Positions 23,093 to 31,506 are shown, numbered from the stretch's first letter. The stretch: DNA of 37,701 nucleotides from Bacilli bacterium (GCA_017651165.1 JAGCDH010000025.1:1-37701); one strand, 5' to 3'. Numbers and translations are program-made. The notes: generated from the letters alone by a model not told the origin.

Positions 23093-24616
23093 ATGAAAAA
23101 ATACAAAATAACATCATTAATCATATCAGCCTTTGCGTTAGTATTAAGTGGTTGCGTTGTTAACCCACGTACTTCTAGCACTACCACTAGTATAACTAGT
23201 GAAAATACCACGACTAGTGCAATTAGCACAACTAGTGAAGATAGTAGTCCAAGTAGTGCTACTTCTTTAACATATTCAAGTTCTGCTAGTTCATCGACAA
23301 CCACAAGCAGTAACGATATTACATCGTCCATTCCAAGCTCATCTAGTAGCAGTAGTCAGAGCTCTTCTTCATCCTCTATTAGTTCATCTTCTATTAGTAG
23401 CAGTTCCGCTTCAAGCAGCAGTTCTTCAAGTTACTATAGTGTTCCTCCAATTGACGATGATCCAACGTGGAACATCAATCTATCCTTAAGAGGTGCAGAA
23501 TTTAGAAATGCCTTACAATCAAAAATGGCTGGTAAAAGGACACAAACAACAACATATAATAACTGTTTATCTGTTGGCGCTAAAGCGGCAGCATATCCAA
23601 ATGCCTCTTCGTCAACATTTGTACCTTTCTATCATGACGCTACATTAACCGCCACCACTGGCCAATGCAATAGAGAACATACTTGGCCAAATTCTAGAGG
23701 TACTGGAAAAGACGGACCGGGTGCTGATCCATTTATTATCAGACCAACATTAACAAGTGAAAATAGCAGCCGTGGCAATAAATTCTATGGTTTAGGAAGC
23801 AGCGAATGGGATCCAGCGTGCTGTGGTTTTGAAGGTGCCCGTGGCGAATCTGCTAGAGTAATCCTCTATGCTGCCACTATGTACTATAGAGATGGTTTGT
23901 CATTATCCAACAATCCTGGTGATGCCACCAGTTTAAAAACAATGGGCACTCTTTCCACCTTATTAGCATGGAACGCCGCTTATGCTCCAACACCAATCGA
24001 GATTCAAATTAATAATTACTTAAGTAATAATGGTTATGGACGTAATCCATTTGTTGATCATCCAGAATATGCTTCTTATATTTGGAATAACAATGGTCTA
24101 ATCGGTGGAGAAATCCCACCTGATCCAAACGAATTTGATGATGCCTTAAATATCGAAAGCACACTTAGTAATATAGACGGAAACGAATATGTTATCGCTT
24201 CTAGCGATTCCAGCACTTCATTCAATTATTATGCCATGGATAATGAGCCAAAAGCTGACAACCTTCCTTGGTATATTAAGCCAATTGGTGCGGTAGTGAA
24301 CGACGATAAAACCAAGATGATTCCTAGTGGTGATGTGACCTTTAAGTATTACAAATTCATCAAACAAAGCGACGGAAATTACTATATCCAAAACAAAGAA
24401 ACAAATAAGTACATATTTGGTTATATTGATGGATCCCACTACAGCATTGGTTTAGGCACCACTCCTACTAATAACGGTAGCCTATCGTGGAGCATTACAA
24501 CTACTGGTAAAGGCTTTGTTATGAAGAACGCCGCTAATGTTTACTTAGAATATTACAACGGTTCATACTGTGGTTATAGCAGAGCTCCATCCATTCCTAT
24601 CTATTTATTCCATTAG
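23093..24616 (+). CDS. Surface lipoprotein with endonuclease I domain and Ser-rich linker
   Basis: 507 residues. The signal peptide has lipobox LSGC (Cys21). A long Ser/Thr linker of nearly pure SSSS and TTS character covers about residues 27-117. It is followed by an EndA/NucM-type endonuclease I domain (about 130-345) with the active-site block CNREHTWPNSRG (His196) and DPFIIRPT...NSSRGNKFYG. The C-terminal 140 residues form a separate aromatic, beta-rich module (about 360-507) that may bind a ligand. It probably digests external DNA for nucleotide scavenging. ATG 23093 is preferred because the -10 box lies 9 bases before it; a GTG at 23084 would lie at or before the transcription start. 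Confidence 0.88.
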   Translation: MKKYKITSLIISAFALVLSGCVVNPRTSSTTTSITSENTTTSAISTTSEDSSPSSATSLTYSSSASSSTTTSSNDITSSIPSSSSSSSQSSSSSSISSSSISSSSASSSSSSSYYSVPPIDDDPTWNINLSLRGAEFRNALQSKMAGKRTQTTTYNNCLSVGAKAAAYPNASSSTFVPFYHDATLTATTGQCNREHTWPNSRGTGKDGPGADPFIIRPTLTSENSSRGNKFYGLGSSEWDPACCGFEGARGESARVILYAATMYYRDGLSLSNNPGDATSLKTMGTLSTLLAWNAAYAPTPIEIQINNYLSNNGYGRNPFVDHPEYASYIWNNNGLIGGEIPPDPNEFDDALNIESTLSNIDGNEYVIASSDSSTSFNYYAMDNEPKADNLPWYIKPIGAVVNDDKTKMIPSGDVTFKYYKFIKQSDGNYYIQNKETNKYIFGYIDGSHYSIGLGTTPTNNGSLSWSITTTGKGFVMKNAANVYLEYYNGSYCGYSRAPSIPIYLFH

Positions 24617-24620
24617 CTAT

Positions 24621-24651
24621 AAAAAAACGTCTCGCTTGAGACGCTTTTTTT
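24621..24651. terminator. Bidirectional terminator
   Basis: CGTCTC (24628-24633) pairs with GAGACG (24638-24643) around GCTT, with a seven-base A-run before it and a T-run after it. It serves the endonuclease gene and the minus-strand operon ending at 24668. Confidence 0.88.
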
Positions 24652-24667
24652 ATGACTCTTAATGCCA

Positions 24668-25825
24668 CTATTTTTCAGAGATTTGAAGTTTGTAACCCTC
24701 TAGTTCCCAATCTGGATGAGCGGCAACAACTTTATCCAAAGCTTCATTAAATAATGCGACTTCTGTTTTTTGTCTGTTCTTTGGAGTGTGTTTAAAGGCT
24801 CTATAAACATTGTTTAAAGCTATGATACATTCACTTCTAGATTTGTCTAATAGACCAGACATTAATAAATAAGCACGGATGGACGCCATGGAAACATCAT
24901 TAGAAATTTCTCTTCTTTCGGCAACCGGTACTTCCTTGTCGTAGTATTCACGAGATTCTTCAATGCTCTTAGTAATTAAATTAATATAAACCTTTTGTGC
25001 TACCGCGCGGATATATACTTTCGCAGAGATATTGGCTTTTGCCGAAATGATCTTATCTAAGATTTCTTCCGCTTCTTTATAAGATTTTTTATCCAAAAGA
25101 GCGTACACGTGGTTAAGATTTAAGTCTGCGGTGAAGTCAGTAATTTCTTCAAAAACCCTCACTTCAATATCAGCGTTCCCTTGTTCCACTTCATATTGGA
25201 CTCTTAAGAGTTCGTTAAACGCTAATCTGTTTTTAGGATTACTCACCATTGTTAAACGATAGCCATCGGTAATGGAGTCAACACGCATTGGAATAATGTT
25301 ATAAAGTAAAACTACAAGACCAATTGCACCAATAGTTAACAATGCATAGGCAACGTCTTTCATTGCAGGATCATTCGTGCCATTTAAAATGGAGAATGTT
25401 ACCATGACCGCTACTGCTTCAACCGCAAAGAAAAGAGAACCAAAGAATAAATATGGGTATGGATTGGCTTTTTCAACCATGCCTTCTTTTGGAACGATTT
25501 TAGTTTCACCAGTTAACCCATCAAAGGAAGCGAACTTAAATTTTGTCTTTTCTCCCGCTTTATAAAAGCATAAGCCAAGAATATTAACACTTAATATTAC
25601 ATATTTACCAATTTTAGCGCCTAAAACATGAGCTACTTCAAATAGGATGCTATTAAATATAGCACCGCCTAAAACGGAACCGATAATATACATAACATAC
25701 GCAAAACCCGTTAGTGTTGTTTCGCCTGGTTTAGCGTGTGCTTGTAAAACTGTTAAGCCAAAGACAATCGCTAAGACAATAATAATGAGATAGACAATAA
25801 GTCCAGTTATGTCTTCCTTTTTCAT
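24668..25825 (-). CDS. S2P/M50-like membrane protein lacking the first zinc His, with helical C-terminal domain
   Basis: 385 residues. The N-terminal part has about six hydrophobic segments laid out as in site-2 proteases. Where the zinc motif HExxH is expected it reads FEVAH (residues 62-66), followed by VLGAK as in M50 enzymes. The second motif NxxPxxxxD...DG appears as NIIPMRVDSITDGYR (about 176-190). The first zinc His is thus Phe, so it is likely inactive or uses another ligand. The last 180 residues look like helical, TPR-like repeats in the cytoplasm. I chose ATG 25825 because GGAGG lies 7 bases upstream. It is the last gene of a five-gene operon. Confidence 0.7.
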   Translation of the reverse strand: MKKEDITGLIVYLIIIVLAIVFGLTVLQAHAKPGETTLTGFAYVMYIIGSVLGGAIFNSILFEVAHVLGAKIGKYVILSVNILGLCFYKAGEKTKFKFASFDGLTGETKIVPKEGMVEKANPYPYLFFGSLFFAVEAVAVMVTFSILNGTNDPAMKDVAYALLTIGAIGLVVLLYNIIPMRVDSITDGYRLTMVSNPKNRLAFNELLRVQYEVEQGNADIEVRVFEEITDFTADLNLNHVYALLDKKSYKEAEEILDKIISAKANISAKVYIRAVAQKVYINLITKSIEESREYYDKEVPVAERREISNDVSMASIRAYLLMSGLLDKSRSECIIALNNVYRAFKHTPKNRQKTEVALFNEALDKVVAAHPDWELEGYKLQISEK

Positions 25826-25836
25826 GATGATTCCTC

Positions 25837-27024
25837 CTATAAACAACTCTCAAATATTTTTGAGAGTACTTCTCGATCCATGTTCTTCTTCGGATGATTT
25901 ATAACTCTTTTACCATTATCGGTAATTAAATTAACTAATTTATCAATATCTGGTTGATCAATGCCTAAATCTTTAAATGTTTTAGGCATAGATAGTATAT
26001 CAAACAATTTTTCAATTTCATCAATTCCTGCATTAGCATTTGCTAATTTATCTTTTTTATTAAGCCCAAACACATTAGTGGCTAGTCTATCAAACTTATC
26101 AGTATCATAGTTAGCATAGTATCTAGCCCAAGCTGGGAACAAGACCGCTAAACCGGCAGCGTGAGCAACACTTGGATAGACACCAGAAACAGCGTGTTCT
26201 AATTGATGGACATATAGAAAACTACCCTTACCGATACTTGTGATGCCGTTATGTGATAAAGATGACATTAACATTAGGATTGCTCTTGCATCATAATCAT
26301 TGGGATTTTCCACCCACGTCCTCGCTGCTTTTACAACCGAGCACAACAAAGCTTCTGCAAATCCATCAGCGGGTTCGTTATCACTAGAAGGATTAAAATA
26401 TCTTTCTAAAGTATGCATCATCATATCGACAATGCCATAGGCAGTTTGTTCTTTCGAAACACTATATGTTAGTTCTGGGTTTTCAATAGCGAAAATAGGT
26501 CTAACTAAATCAGAATTGAAACCTCTTTTAATTTGTTTTTTATCATCTTGGATAACACATGAATTTGATAGTTCACTACCAGAGGCGGCAATTGTCAAGA
26601 TAACTCCTATTGGTAAGGCTTTCTTTGGCGATGCTTTATGTAAATTGAAATCAAATGAATCACCATCATAGTAATAACCAGCAGCAATGTTCTTCGCGGT
26701 GTCGATAACAGATCCACCACCAATCGCTAAAAGAGCGTCTGGTTTAAAACTTCTTGCTTGTTCTATGCCTTTATAGCACAAATCAATCGTGGGATTTGGC
26801 CTTACACCTTCTAAAATCTGATATTTAATATCAGAGGCATTAAGACATGATAAAACCTTATCTAATAATCCGCTTTTCTTAACGGAGTTTTGGCCAATGA
26901 TAATAAAGACTTTTTTATAGTTAAATTCTTGGCAAATTTGGCCAACTAATTGTTCTTTATCTTTACCAAAGTAAATCTTGGTGGGACTCACAAAATCAAA
27001 ATCGATCACGCTTTGTTCCTCCAC
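25837..27024 (-). CDS. Iron-containing alcohol dehydrogenase (butanol dehydrogenase-like)
   Basis: 395 residues of the group III alcohol dehydrogenase family (YqhD/BdhA-like), which reduces aldehydes with NAD(P)H. The nucleotide-binding GGGSVIDTAK is clear. Metal ligands are the Asp and His in DMMMHTLERYF and the His residues in VHQLEHAVSGVYPSVAHAAG. The substrate is not certain. The start overlaps the end of the TetR gene by 19 bases, and the stop lies 11 bases before the next start, so it is translated from a shared polycistronic mRNA. Confidence 0.92.
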   Translation of the reverse strand: MEEQSVIDFDFVSPTKIYFGKDKEQLVGQICQEFNYKKVFIIIGQNSVKKSGLLDKVLSCLNASDIKYQILEGVRPNPTIDLCYKGIEQARSFKPDALLAIGGGSVIDTAKNIAAGYYYDGDSFDFNLHKASPKKALPIGVILTIAASGSELSNSCVIQDDKKQIKRGFNSDLVRPIFAIENPELTYSVSKEQTAYGIVDMMMHTLERYFNPSSDNEPADGFAEALLCSVVKAARTWVENPNDYDARAILMLMSSLSHNGITSIGKGSFLYVHQLEHAVSGVYPSVAHAAGLAVLFPAWARYYANYDTDKFDRLATNVFGLNKKDKLANANAGIDEIEKLFDILSMPKTFKDLGIDQPDIDKLVNLITDNGKRVINHPKKNMDREVLSKIFESCL

Positions 27025-27566
27025 CTATAATCAAGTAAATCCATGATTTCTTTTCTCATGTTTTCATCGTTTTCAAAAGAGAAACACATGAGCATACCTT
27101 CTAAACTCTTGCTCTTATGAGTGGATAAGTAATACACGATGCTATTAGAATAGGCAAACGCTCTAAATCTAACGATATTTTTTTTATCGTTAATATTGAT
27201 GCGCTTTGATTCCACTAAATTATTAATGAATTTAGTAAATAAACGATAGCAGGTGTTATATACAAACTCTTCAAATAAATCTTTACCAGCAGAGTTTAAT
27301 GTTCCATCAATAAAGGCTTGGTTACTCATATAGTAATTGTAGATAGCAGTTACCATTTCTTCGGAATTTCTCACTTCATCAATATGAGGGATTTTTTCGT
27401 TAAGAAAAACTAACGCTAATAAGTCATAGATATCATTAAAATGATAGTAGAAAGTTTGTCTATGAACTTTACAACGGCGCGTTAAAGCGGCTACCGAGAT
27501 TTCCTCTAACGGTAGTTCAGACATCATATTCTTAAGAGCTTCTGCTAATCGATGTTCTGTTTTCAC
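27006..27566 (-). CDS. TetR/AcrR-family regulator (DhaS-like)
   Basis: 186 residues. The N-terminal helix-turn-helix is ISVAALTRRCKVHRQTFYYHFNDIYDLL, and the rest is a helical ligand-binding domain similar in size to DhaS-type regulators. Its ATG overlaps the psuG stop (ATGA, 4 bases) and its end overlaps the alcohol dehydrogenase start by 19 bases. A repressor placed inside an operon suggests that it controls the operon or senses an aldehyde or related metabolite handled by the neighbouring enzyme. The stop codon is TGA, which supports the standard code. Confidence 0.87.
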   Translation of the reverse strand: MKTEHRLAEALKNMMSELPLEEISVAALTRRCKVHRQTFYYHFNDIYDLLALVFLNEKIPHIDEVRNSEEMVTAIYNYYMSNQAFIDGTLNSAGKDLFEEFVYNTCYRLFTKFINNLVESKRININDKKNIVRFRAFAYSNSIVYYLSTHKSKSLEGMLMCFSFENDENMRKEIMDLLDYRWRNKA

Positions 27567-28465
27567 TTTAATTTACAAACCTCTTTACTAATCTCTGCTC
27601 CCACCATCGCATTATTTAAAACTAATTGGATATTGGATTCTAAAGAATCACCACCAGTTAATTCCACGATGGTTTTTAATAAGAATGGCGTTGTGGCTTT
27701 GCCTTTAATTCCTTGTTCATCCGCCATCTTTAATGCTTTATTAATAGCATCGTTAATGATTTTATCATCCATGGCGTATTGTTCCGGAATTGGATTGGTA
27801 ATTAATATACCACCATTAAGATTATTTTTTCTCTTTTCTGCAATTATTTTTGCGGCTTCTTGATAATTATCAATAGCGTAGTCTACTTTTAAACCTGAAT
27901 GCGCTGTATAGAAAGCTGGGAGTTCTTCTGTTTTAAAACCAAGAACTGGAACACCCATTGTTTCTAAATACTCTAACGTTAAAGGTAAATCTAAGATTGC
28001 TTTAGCGCCCGCACAAATGACTGTGACGTTGGTCTTTGCTAATTCTTGTAAATCAGCAGAGATATCCATTGTTTCTTGTGCACCTCTATGAACGCCACCA
28101 ATACCGCCGGTAACAAATACTTCAATACCCGCTTGAGCAGCGATTATCATTGTGGATGCTACTGTAGTAGCGGCCCATAGTTTCTTCGCGTAGATAACTG
28201 GTAAATCTCTGCGTGAAGCTTTCAAGATACCTTTGGTTTTACCAAATAATTCGATCTCTTCTGGTGTCATACCAACGATTGGCTCACCATCGATAATGCC
28301 AATAGTGGCAGGAATGGCACCATGATCTTTGATCATTTGTTCTACCCTTAAAGCGGTTTCCACATTTTTAGGATATGGCATACCATGACTAATAATCGTG
28401 CTTTCTAAAGCCACAACTGGTTTATTGTTTTTTAATGCTTCTTGAACAAGAGGATTAATCTTCAT
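27563..28465 (-). CDS. psuG: Pseudouridine-5'-phosphate glycosidase
   Basis: 300 residues. It reversibly splits pseudouridine 5'-phosphate into uracil and ribose 5-phosphate, part of modified-nucleoside salvage. The N-terminal VALESTIISHGMPYP holds the conserved Glu. Further family blocks are FVTGGIGGVHRGAQETMDIS (with a conserved Asp), GAKAILDLPLTLEYLET and GVPVLGFKT. No pseudouridine kinase psuK is next to it, unlike the usual psuK-psuG pair. ATG 28465 is chosen because AAGGAGA lies 9 bases upstream. It overlaps the end of the ATPase gene by 11 bases. Confidence 0.94.
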   Translation of the reverse strand: MKINPLVQEALKNNKPVVALESTIISHGMPYPKNVETALRVEQMIKDHGAIPATIGIIDGEPIVGMTPEEIELFGKTKGILKASRRDLPVIYAKKLWAATTVASTMIIAAQAGIEVFVTGGIGGVHRGAQETMDISADLQELAKTNVTVICAGAKAILDLPLTLEYLETMGVPVLGFKTEELPAFYTAHSGLKVDYAIDNYQEAAKIIAEKRKNNLNGGILITNPIPEQYAMDDKIINDAINKALKMADEQGIKGKATTPFLLKTIVELTGGDSLESNIQLVLNNAMVGAEISKEVCKLK

Positions 28466-30911
28466 AAGGCGAATCTCCTTTTCTGATTTCAATCAATCGA
28501 TAAACGAATAAATATATACTCGCAAATAAAACGATAATTAATGCTGTCACAAAATATGCTGGTGCTCCCATCTCAATATATGGGATACGTAAGATTTGTT
28601 CAGTGATATGTAAGCCATTACTAACAATGCAGGTGATAAGTAATGAAACAAAGTTTACTGCGGCAGATCCAAATAAAACATATTTTCTATATTTGCTTAA
28701 AGGTGAACAAACTCTATATAAGAACACAGTACCTAAAATACTGAATGTAATGACACTCATTGCGATCGCGGTATTCTTGTTATAAATACCGATATTTATT
28801 AAATTACTACATTGTAGTAAGTATAAACCGAATATTGTTAGAACACTGCCCACTAATAAGACAGCAGCAGGTATGGCTTTCTTAAAGACATTAGGTAAGA
28901 ATCTACCTTCAATTCTTTCGCTATTCTTTTCTAATGCCAAGAAGAAAGCGGCAAATCCAGTTGTCACAATTTCCCATAGATATAAGTGATTTGTAATGAA
29001 TGGATATTGGATACCTGGGTCTCTCATAATAATCGACGCTAAGGTAAATACTAAAGTAAGGACAAAAGCAAATATTGTCTTCGTGACAAATAATGAAGCG
29101 GTTCTTTGCAAATTGTTAACCACTCTCCTACCTTCATCCACAACTGCTGGTAATCTTGCAAAATTAGAGTCCATAAGGATGATATGAGAAACATTCTTCG
29201 CGGCATCTGCTCCACTAGCCATGGCAATAGAACAATCTGAACGTTTAAGCGCCAAGATATCGTTAACACCATCACCAGTCATAGCGACAGTCTTGCCTGC
29301 TTCTTTTAGAGCAATGACTAAGGCTTCTTTTTGTTCTGGAGTAACTCTACCAAAAACTGTGTATTCTAAAGCAATAGCTTTAACTTCTTCTAAGGACATG
29401 CCTTCTAAAGAAATATACTTATCAGCGTTAGCAATACCGGCTTCTGAAGCAATTGAAGATACAGTTCTAGCGCTGTCGCCAGAAATCACTTTGATATCAA
29501 CACCATTATTCTTAAACCAGGCAAATGTATCAAAGGCATCTTCTCTAATGTGGTCTTTGATCACAATTAAAGCAACTGCTTCTAGTGTTCCGTTATATTT
29601 GTTATCTTTGATAGGTTCTTTACCTTCACCTAAAACTAATACACGGTAGCCATCTTTTGTAAATTCTTCACATCTCTTGATAACACCGGCTTTATTAGTT
29701 AAAGGCATAAATTCAGGAGCACCAATGATGAATGTTTTACCACCTTTAAATGTGGCACCTGAATACTTGTTATCACTGTTAAATGGAAGAGCGGTTAATA
29801 CACCAGCCGTTAATTTCAAATCAAAGTATTCTTTTAATGCTTTAGCGGTACCGTTGTTATCTTCGGTAGCGTTAATCACATTACTGACTGCTTGAGCGAT
29901 TTGAGTATCTGAATAACTTGTCTTCAAAGAAATAACTTTCTTCACCACTAGTTTTCCATCTGTAATCGTACCGGTCTTATCAACACAAAGAGTGTCTACC
30001 CTTGCTAGCATTTCCACAGAATAGAAATCTTGTATTTGGGCTTTCTTTTTAGATAAGCCAATAACACCTACTGCTAATGCAGTAGAAGTTAAAAGGTATA
30101 ATCCACTTGGAATCATCGCCACCAAACTACCTGTAATTGATCCAACACTGCCTTTAACATCTGTTTTGAATTTACCTTGGAACAAGAATGTTAAGAAAAT
30201 GAAGACCGCCATCACAATCACGGTAATACCAATGATTAAGAATAGTCTCTTGAGTGATTTCAAAATCTCAGATGGTGAACGTTTAAATTGATTGGCTTTT
30301 ACTTGTAATGAATTAGCGAGACACTCTGGTCCGACTTTATCAATTCTCACAAACGCTCTACCACTAGTGACAAATGTACCAGAGAAGACTTCTTTATCTT
30401 TGCCCTTAAAAACATTAACCGATTCACCAGTAATAAAGGATTCGTTAACGCCTACTTCACCTTCTAGAATTGTCCCATCAGCGCTGATTTGATTATCTTT
30501 TTCAATTAAGACGATATCATCTAAGACAATTTCTTCGACATTAATCTCTTGTAATTGTCCGTTTCTCACTACCATAGCTTTAGGCTGAGTAATTAATCTT
30601 AATTTGCTGAGCAACCTTCTAGCGTTGATATCTTCATATAAGCCAATTACTGTATTAGCCACCAAAACAATGACGAAAAACATTCCAGTAAATAATTGGA
30701 AATAGGCCATGACACCAGCAATGACATATAATGTCACGTTAAAGAAACTAAAAAGATTGGAGATAATAATCTCTGTATATGATTTTCCATAAGCTTGTTT
30801 ACTTTTATTAACAAGTTTTTGATTCTTTCTTAAAAGAACTTGTTCATCACTAAGCCCTTGTTTAAGATCGACATTAAAACGTTCAATGTTGTTTTCGTTT
30901 TGCATATGCAC
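28455..30911 (-). CDS. P-type cation ATPase, CtpE-like
   Basis: About 816-818 residues. The phosphorylation motif is DKTGT (Asp near 309 counted from ATG 30905), preceded by EMLARVDTLCV. TGES in the actuator domain (ITGESVNV) and MTGDGVNDILAL in the hinge are clear. The membrane segment MIPSGLYLLTSTALAVGV resembles the CtpE group, one member of which imports calcium in mycobacteria, but the ion here is uncertain. No heavy-metal CPC motif or N-terminal metal-binding domain is present. Translation begins at GTG 30911 or, more likely, ATG 30905. A TTGGAA-17-TATTAT promoter ends 6 bases before the GTG and there is no Shine-Dalgarno. First gene of the operon. Confidence 0.85.
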   Translation of the reverse strand: MHMQNENNIERFNVDLKQGLSDEQVLLRKNQKLVNKSKQAYGKSYTEIIISNLFSFFNVTLYVIAGVMAYFQLFTGMFFVIVLVANTVIGLYEDINARRLLSKLRLITQPKAMVVRNGQLQEINVEEIVLDDIVLIEKDNQISADGTILEGEVGVNESFITGESVNVFKGKDKEVFSGTFVTSGRAFVRIDKVGPECLANSLQVKANQFKRSPSEILKSLKRLFLIIGITVIVMAVFIFLTFLFQGKFKTDVKGSVGSITGSLVAMIPSGLYLLTSTALAVGVIGLSKKKAQIQDFYSVEMLARVDTLCVDKTGTITDGKLVVKKVISLKTSYSDTQIAQAVSNVINATEDNNGTAKALKEYFDLKLTAGVLTALPFNSDNKYSGATFKGGKTFIIGAPEFMPLTNKAGVIKRCEEFTKDGYRVLVLGEGKEPIKDNKYNGTLEAVALIVIKDHIREDAFDTFAWFKNNGVDIKVISGDSARTVSSIASEAGIANADKYISLEGMSLEEVKAIALEYTVFGRVTPEQKEALVIALKEAGKTVAMTGDGVNDILALKRSDCSIAMASGADAAKNVSHIILMDSNFARLPAVVDEGRRVVNNLQRTASLFVTKTIFAFVLTLVFTLASIIMRDPGIQYPFITNHLYLWEIVTTGFAAFFLALEKNSERIEGRFLPNVFKKAIPAAVLLVGSVLTIFGLYLLQCSNLINIGIYNKNTAIAMSVITFSILGTVFLYRVCSPLSKYRKYVLFGSAAVNFVSLLITCIVSNGLHITEQILRIPYIEMGAPAYFVTALIIVLFASIYLFVYRLIEIRKGDSPYED

Positions 30912-30917
30912 ATAAAC

Positions 30918-30946
30918 ATAATAAAAAACTTGGCAATTAATTCCAA
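30918..30946 (-). promoter_or_regulatory. Promoter of the ATPase-psuG operon inside the tadA terminator
   Basis: On the minus strand TTGGAA (30946-30941), a 17-bp spacer and TATTAT (30923-30918) lie within the hairpin that ends the tadA transcript. Termination and initiation therefore share the same 35 bases. Confidence 0.65.
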
Positions 30947-30952
30947 GTTTTT
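30921..30952 (-). terminator. Terminator of the tadA transcript
   Basis: AAAAACTTGG (30924-30933 on the plus strand) pairs perfectly over 10 bp with CCAAGTTTTT (30943-30952). On the minus strand the second arm ends in a T-run. Confidence 0.75.
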
Positions 30953-30963
30953 CGTTTCATTTC

Positions 30964-31416
30964 TTACGCTCTTTTACTTTTAAAGTAATCTTTGATTATC
31001 GTAGAGCATTCTTCTTCAAGAACGCCTTTGGTTACTTCTGGACGATGATTAATATTGCTAGCGTCTAGCACGTTTAACGAACTACCAAAAGCCCCACCTT
31101 TGAAATCAGGAGCGCCATAAATGACTCTTTTGATTCGTGATTGAATAATCGCTCCGGCGCACATTAAACATGGTTCAATTGTGACATATAAATCGCAGTC
31201 CACTAATTGCCAATCGTTTAACAATTCAGCAGCTTTTTGAATCGCTAATGTTTCAGCGTGTCCTAAAGGATTATGTGATTTATCCCTTTGATTATGTGCT
31301 TTTGAGATAATTCTATTATCTTTTACGATTACACAGCCAATTGGTACTTCATCCTCTAAAGCTGCTTGCTTAGCTTCGTTTAAAGCTTCAAGCATATATA
31401 TTTCAAAATTTTCCAT
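30964..31416 (-). CDS. tadA: tRNA-specific adenosine deaminase TadA
   Basis: 150 residues. It converts adenosine 34 of tRNA-Arg(ACG) to inosine. Cytidine-deaminase-fold zinc motifs are clear: HAETLAI (ligand His and catalytic Glu) and PCLMCAGA (two Cys). I chose ATG 31416 (MENFEIYMLEALNEAKQAA), which aligns with known TadA proteins. The open frame runs upstream to 31497, but that stretch is the SRP RNA gene. No Shine-Dalgarno is visible, and the start codon lies only 7 bases after the modelled 3' end of the SRP RNA. Confidence 0.94.
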   Translation of the reverse strand: MENFEIYMLEALNEAKQAALEDEVPIGCVIVKDNRIISKAHNQRDKSHNPLGHAETLAIQKAAELLNDWQLVDCDLYVTIEPCLMCAGAIIQSRIKRVIYGAPDFKGGAFGSSLNVLDASNINHRPEVTKGVLEEECSTIIKDYFKSKRA

Positions 31417-31423
31417 AAAGTTT

Positions 31424-31506
31424 AAGAAACCACCGCACATGAACATAATACTTAAGGCTGCTACATTCCTGTCCTGACCTGGTTCATAAACATCCATCGC
31501 GATGGC
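31424..31506 (-). ncRNA. ffs: Signal recognition particle RNA (small bacterial 4.5S type)
   Basis: The minus strand contains the SRP RNA core: a GGAA tetraloop closed by ACA/TGT, flanked by TCAGG on the 5' side and AGCAGCC on the 3' side (about 31480-31456). This matches the invariant GTCAGG-loop-AGCAGCC of helix 8, with a covarying closing stem in place of TCC/GGA. Outside it ATGAAC pairs with GTTCAT, and the ends CCATCGC and GCGGTGG pair over 7 bp. The 5' end modelled at 31506 is exactly where the upstream extended -10 promoter predicts transcription to start. The RNA binds Ffh for membrane targeting of proteins. Its place next to tadA and serS is conserved in Firmicutes. Confidence 0.94.

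Noticed and set aside
23041-23331. Minus-strand frame rich in Val/Leu
   Set aside because: It is the antisense of the Ser-rich linker; the repetitive codons give an open frame by chance.
31417-31497. N-terminal extension of tadA
   Set aside because: These bases encode the SRP RNA core, and the translated extension has no match in TadA proteins.
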